From assembly GCF_029962835.1 (NCBI RefSeq), contig NC_080574.1, forward strand, positions 22,542,001-22,606,000: DNA of 64,000 nucleotides. Reading direction: 5' to 3'. Shown here piece by piece: positions 59,292 to 64,000 of this stretch. Source of the stretch: Magnolia sinica. Taxonomy: Eukaryota > Streptophyta > Magnoliopsida > Magnoliales > Magnoliaceae. Under the pieces are notes generated by a model. That model made no database searches and was not told where the DNA came from. It worked only from the letters and a program-made list of their open reading frames with translations. Every line of letters starts with the position of its first letter. Positions within the stretch are counted from its first letter, which is position 1. The translations under genes and the position numbers were made by a program.

Positions 59292-62200
59292 TAAAGGCTT
59301 TTCTTTTTTGCTTTTTTCTTTTCCAACCATCATATTTTCCGAGCAGAATAAAAACAGGACTCTAAAGTTCCTTTAAAATTCAATTGAATTTTATTTTCTA
59401 GATATCTAAGCATGTCAATGCAAATGCATCATGTATGATCTTCTCTTTTTTTTCTTTTCTTTTTTTTGTATGTTCACAAACTCTAACATTATATAGGTAT
59501 CCTTTTGGTCTCACTCTTTAGCAGCTTTCACTGCTTCTCGCTTGTCTTCGTATCTTGGGAATTCCATCCCGCCTTTAATCAGTATAAACTGTTGCTTGTT
59601 CAAAAAAATGATATATTTTAAGAGTAATGCATTCAATGTGTAATTATGGACTGATTGTTTGTTATGAAAGCATGATTGCTAGAGGTGTTGCTGCGCTAAC
59701 TATTTCAAGGCAAATGTTTCCATCTTGGACCGATTCCTTGCAAAATTGATTACTCAAATTTCTCTGATGACAGTCTGTTATTCTGTTGCATCAGAAGCTC
59801 TTGGAGACCTGGCATTGGATGTTGGATTGATGTTGCCTTATCATCATGACTGATATGGTATGACTATCATGTAACAGTCTTTTGTGTTTCTTCCATTCAT
59901 TGGTAAACTGTGTGAAAATGAGTAGAATCAATTCTTTTTGCCTTCAGTTAACATTTTGTTATCTAGAATATGCTCATTTAAAACCATAGATATGTTGATT
60001 GCAGTTAAATATTTCGCTACTTCCTATAAAGGGCCTTAAGCTTTGGCTGGCCTTTATGCATTGGTTTTTTGTTTTTTTTTTCAAAGAAGACAGTACAATC
60101 ATACACATTGGGTGATGCTATAGCTAGGAATAGGAATAACTAGAGTTTTTAATTCTCATTTCACTACCTTATTGGATAATGTGTTGCTTTAACTGCCATC
60201 ATTTGAAAACTTTTCGAAGTTTGGCCATAATGTAGGAAGACTAGTTTGTGATTAGCATTGCACCATGTTAAATTGTTTTTCGTGTCCGACTACAAAAATA
60301 ATCAGGTTCTGTTAATTCTCCATGTTGCTTATCACTTGAAAGGTACCGGAATACCGAAACTTCTGTCGGCCATTGCCATGCAGAGTACGAGGAATGCTAA
60401 ATCGAGCCACTGCACATAGGCCAAAACTGAACTGTGTGTTCTGATTGGTCCACCTAAACAAAGCAAGGGTATTTTGGTCCATGACCCTTGCTTTGGTAGA
60501 CTAATCAGCATATGTCACCTTTTGTGCACAAAAATAGGCATAGGCTTAGCATCCCACGAATCTGGGGGGCACATTTTACAGATGAACATAATTTTTAAGT
60601 ACTGGTATTGATATTTTAACAATCAGATGTTTCTCCGTCTTTGCATCTGTACAAATTTTATTCCTGAGTAGGTAGCATTCAAATGTTGATAACTCCTGTC
60701 CTAAATCCTCTCTCGTATGGAACATGTATATTTGGACATCTTTCTGCTTTGGGGTGTAGGGATACTTGGATTTCTCAGTTTTCACACTCACGCATGCACC
60801 CAATTGCTCATGCACATGCACACCCACAACCACATACATGTGTACCCACACACCAACAGGTGGCGTGTATGCTCACACTTCTTGTCTATGAAATATACAC
60901 ACGCACAGTGCTCATGAACCTTTTCTCATTGTGAGGAATGTGTTTCAGATTATTGTGATCTACAATTAATGGTACTCTGCTTATTCTTTGTTCTATAAGA
61001 CTTCATGCTGCCACAGTACTTAGAAGGTTTATCTTTCATTAAACTGGATTTCATTCTCTAAAATGAGTGTTAAAAACAGATAAATGTTGAAGATGTAAGA
61101 AAACTTAAATGGTATTTCTTCTCTTCAATAATATCGTGCTCGATTTAAGAATACAAAATCAAACTCTACCCACATATCTACCCCTCTGTATATTCTAAAA
61201 GCTTTGACAGTGATTTTCCAGTTTTGTATTATTTTCATTGCATCATTTGCAAAACTTTCACTATACCTGAGTAGGATATGATAAATGTCATTCCTTCTAG
61301 ATACCAATGACACTTAAAGAGGCTAAAATGCAATTTACATTCTATTTAGATGGATAGATTAAAGTCACAAGTGTTTGCTCTTCTTGTTTTAGCTGCACAT
61401 GTGAACTCTGGTGGCCCTTTTGTTTCCAGTCCAAGTAACATTCAAACGGATGACAATCTGTGATGACGAAAGCCTTTAGTGGAAGCTGATGCATTTTTGG
61501 TGTCAAAACCATTCATTCTTAAATTGCTTTGTAAAGCAAGAAGATGGTTATTGCTTTTAGTTCTGCTGTATACTGGTATCATAAATGGGATCAGAGAGTC
61601 GCAAGTTTTGATAGCTTATGTAGTTTAGTTCAATTTTGGTAGGTGCCATATTTCATGAAATTTTGTGTTTGGATGTATCACGTAAATAGATGTGACTGTG
61701 AATGATCACTTCATGAGACCAATTTTTTTAACAAACCTTTTCAATTTTCTATGGCTAGAGTATGAGGGCTGTAAGTTATCCATTTTGTGGGCCATCCATA
61801 GATCACACGGTTGCTGAAACCAGATCAAACCCAACCGTTGGATTCACTAAATGGCATATCAGTGGGGCCTGCAATAGTTGTGGTTGCGTAACATGATTGA
61901 GCTGGCACACCTGATCACATGTATTGTGTGATGCGAGTCCATTTGAGTATGGATAACTTCGAAGCTGTTGAGATTTTAAGCGACAACGAGTTGTTGGTGC
62001 ATGGGAGTTAGAACTCTTTAAGTTCTCTGTATATGGGAGTCTCTTCCCCCTTTCACACTAAACTAGCAAAATACAAGCCTCTCATCTGCTATTGCTGCAA
62101 GGGATCGAAAAAGTAGGAAGATCACATTCATTGAAACAGTTTTGAGTACCATGAATCCAGGTATGTCTTTGCTCGAAATTCTGTGTCGATTAATTCATAT

Positions 62201-62712
62201 GATCCGATGGACTCGAGGTTCTCCATCAATTAAGTCAGATGATCATGTGGGAATATCATCAATCACTAACGAGATCTTTAGATGTTACACGAAAATGTAC
62301 TAACTTCTCCAAGGTCTACTGGTGCTTTGGTTGTGTTTATTGTCATTGATCTCTAACTTGGTCATTTCTGTACTGACATATCAATTGGAATGTTGTGGAC
62401 ATGGCAAGACACAGGTACAGCTGCATATCTATCTGGACACGACAATATCTGGATTCCGAATGCATTGTGTAGATTAAGGAATTATTGGGTCTTGATGTTT
62501 CTTTATGTGGATAATGGCTCATGTGCCTATTTGGCACAAGCGTGCCCCGCTTTTGGTGATCCTGACCGTTGATCGAAAGAACCCCCATCATGGATTGGGG
62601 ATGCACCAAAACTTCTCCAGATTGAAAGATCCTAACCCTGTTGATTGTTATCATATGGATAGTTGAGAACTACAGCGATGGTCTGGATGGCTCGGGTATT
62701 CCAATCTCTTAA
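59292..62712. other. Gene-free stretch
   Basis: No gene was recognised. There is a degenerate CA-rich region at 60775-60910 (ACACTCACGCATGCACC and similar) and GTGGGCCATCC-type repeat words at 61740-61920. Short open frames here have no domain, no splice context and biased simple-sequence composition. Confidence 0.5.
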
Positions 62713-62866
62713 GGGGTCCTTTGGCACCATGGATTTGGGGGAGAGTTTGAGGGGATTTCAAATTCCCTAGTATGTTTGGCACATAAATTAACTAGGGGTT
62801 TCAAATCCCCTCAAAGAGGGGGTTTCAAATCCAAGGTGAAAGCCCGGATTATATCTAAAATCCTTC

Positions 62867-63010
62867 ATATCCTTACCCTTGCTCGGGTGGTAGACTCTCA
62901 GGAGTTCCAACACCCAGTCAAGGGTTCGAGTATCCATAGGTGGTGAAATTCCACCAGTGTGAGTGTGTGGGGTGTGTATGCGGGTGTAAAATAAATAAAT
63001 AAATAAAAAC
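62867..63010 (+). mobile_element. tRNA-derived SINE with 14-bp target duplications
   Basis: The 144-bp insertion has a plausible pol III A box (near GGTGGTAGACTCTCAGG) and a clear B box (GGGTTCGAGTATCC, about 62924). It ends in an (AAAT)n/A-rich tail. Perfect direct repeats ATCTAAAATCCTTC flank it at 62853-62866 and 63011-63024. Perfect duplications suggest a fairly recent insertion into the MITE. Confidence 0.85.
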
Positions 63011-63140
63011 ATCTAAAATCCTTCCAAGAGTTGAATGTGTAACATGTGTGTCACTAGGCTAGGCTATTAATCTATTGGACACATGGCCCATTAATGATAT
63101 CCCAAAACAATCAGATTACTTTAATACGATGATCTGCGCC

Positions 63141-63391
63141 ATCCAAACATTGTCCATGTAAATCAACGGTTAAAAACCGTTGGTTAGTCGCTCGGATGTG
63201 ATCTTGTGCTTGTGGCCCATCCAAACATTGTCCATGTAAATCAACGGTTAAAAACCGTTGGTTAGTCGCTCGGATGTGATCTTGTGCTTGTGGCGCATCT
63301 GAGACTTCAAATTTCATCATTTTCGAGCAAAGTAGATCTTGTGCTTGTGGCGCATCTGAGACTTCAAATTTCATCATTTTCGAGCAAAGTA
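63141..63391 (+). repeat. Two adjoining direct duplications (78-bp and 57-bp units)
   Basis: A unit starting ATCCAAACATTGTCC occurs at 63141 and 63219 (period 78). A unit starting GATCTTGTGCTTGTGG occurs at 63278 and 63335 (period 57). The word GATCTTGTGCTTGTGG also ends the first 78-bp unit near 63200, so it is present three times. Copies within each pair are virtually identical. Confidence 0.85.
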
Positions 63392-63604
63392 TATATTTCG
63401 ACGAGCTTATTACAACCATCATGCCAAACATTACATACTTACATTAATTAAAGATATTAAAATTGATTTAGTAATTAAATTCAAACCCTTGTAAATACAC
63501 TATACATAGCTACTTTTGGATTACAAGGGATTCTAAATCCAGTCAAACACAACAAGAGGATTTCAAATCCAGGGGGTTCCAAATCCACGCTCCCAAACAG
63601 GCCA

Positions 63605-64000
63605 TAAGGCTTTCCGGCGTCCTGTTATTGCTTTGAGCTTTGGCTGTTTCTTCAGGTGGGGATGTTGGTTGCCACAGTAGATTGCGCCATGACATCTCCT
63701 TGAGTTCCTCTTACTTGATTACCTCATAGCTCTAGGGCTAGGGCCCATCAGATCAACAGTCTGGATCAATGAGATTGGGATTTTGACGAGGCCCGATTAG
63801 TAAGCGGGTCAACCACTGCCCGACCCGCTGAACCCGAGCCCAACCAGTTCAAAGGCTGAGCCGAATACAGCCCCAGGCCCGGCCCGTTCACAGCCGTACA
63901 TTTTGCTGGTGATTAATGCATTAATGTCTACTGTCCAACTAAAGTTGTGATGTTCATCCACTGTACGTTATCATACACACGTCAATCCAGACCATACAAA
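63605..64000. other. Gene-free right edge
   Basis: No gene is visible. 63780-63890 is a GCCCGACCCGCTGAACCCG-type repeat block related to those at 39240-39500 and 43880-44770. Confidence 0.5.

Larger units (their letters stand above)
62713..63604. mobile_element. PIF/Harbinger-type MITE carrying a SINE
   Basis: The left end GGGGTCCTTTGGCACCATGGATTTGG and right end CCAAATCCACGCTCCCAAACAGGCCA are imperfect inverted repeats. TAA flanks both sides (62710-62712 and 63605-63607), the TWA target duplication of PIF/Harbinger. Internal GGATTTCAAAT / ATTTCAAATCC words extend the arms. A SINE (62867-63010) and two direct duplications (63141-63390) have lengthened it. Confidence 0.75.

Noticed and set aside
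60683-60934. His/Thr-rich ORFs
   Set aside because: They are read through a degenerate CA-rich simple repeat.
63141-63391. CRISPR-like repeat array
   Set aside because: There are only two copies of each unit with no spacers of uniform length; these are eukaryotic tandem duplications.

Overview
The window is nuclear DNA of a flowering plant. The evidence is multi-exon genes with GT-AG introns, a P-class PPR gene, a plant GH35 beta-galactosidase, copia (SIRE-like) and gypsy (Tat/Retand-like) retrotransposons, an L1-type LINE, PIF/Harbinger MITEs and a tRNA-derived SINE. Many intergenic and intronic stretches belong to a GC-richer repeat family marked by GGTGGGCCCCAC / TGGTCCACCTGAGATTTGGATCTG words. 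From memory such repeats are common in magnoliid genomes, so a magnoliid is my guess; this is inference.

Layout. 1-6967: Ty1/copia fossil on the minus strand, its 3' end cut off by the window edge. 6968-8516: AT-rich, gene-free sequence ending in a relic LTR terminus. 8517-22081: a Ty3/gypsy Tat/Retand-type fossil on the minus strand, with both LTRs, a GTTAT target duplication and an antisense gene region. A 3.3 kb solo LTR (9510-12803) is nested in it. 22290-31570: a decayed, intron-containing RAD16-type SNF2/RING helicase pseudogene on the plus strand, split by a copia relic, an L1 LINE fragment and MITEs. 31570-36600: gene-free and MITE-rich. 36669-51109: an apparently intact 19-exon beta-galactosidase gene whose exons total exactly 807 codons. 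53293-55227: an intronless PPR gene. 55675-57399: a 1.7 kb element that is almost entirely one inverted repeat, with a probable 9-bp target duplication. 57400-64000: gene-poor, with a PIF MITE at 58985-59291 and another at 62713-63604 that carries a SINE with perfect 14-bp target duplications.

Only two host genes look functional. The beta-galactosidase is predicted to be secreted and to trim galactosyl residues from cell-wall polymers. The PPR protein is predicted to be an organellar RNA-binding protein. They are adjacent and on the same strand, with no sign of a functional link. No CRISPR array, rRNA, tRNA gene or bacterial-type operon was recognised. The strongest unusual structures are the giant palindrome behind the PPR gene, the array of palindromic CGACYRGTCG motifs upstream of the copia TATA box, and the antisense gene with its own TATA box inside the Tat element.
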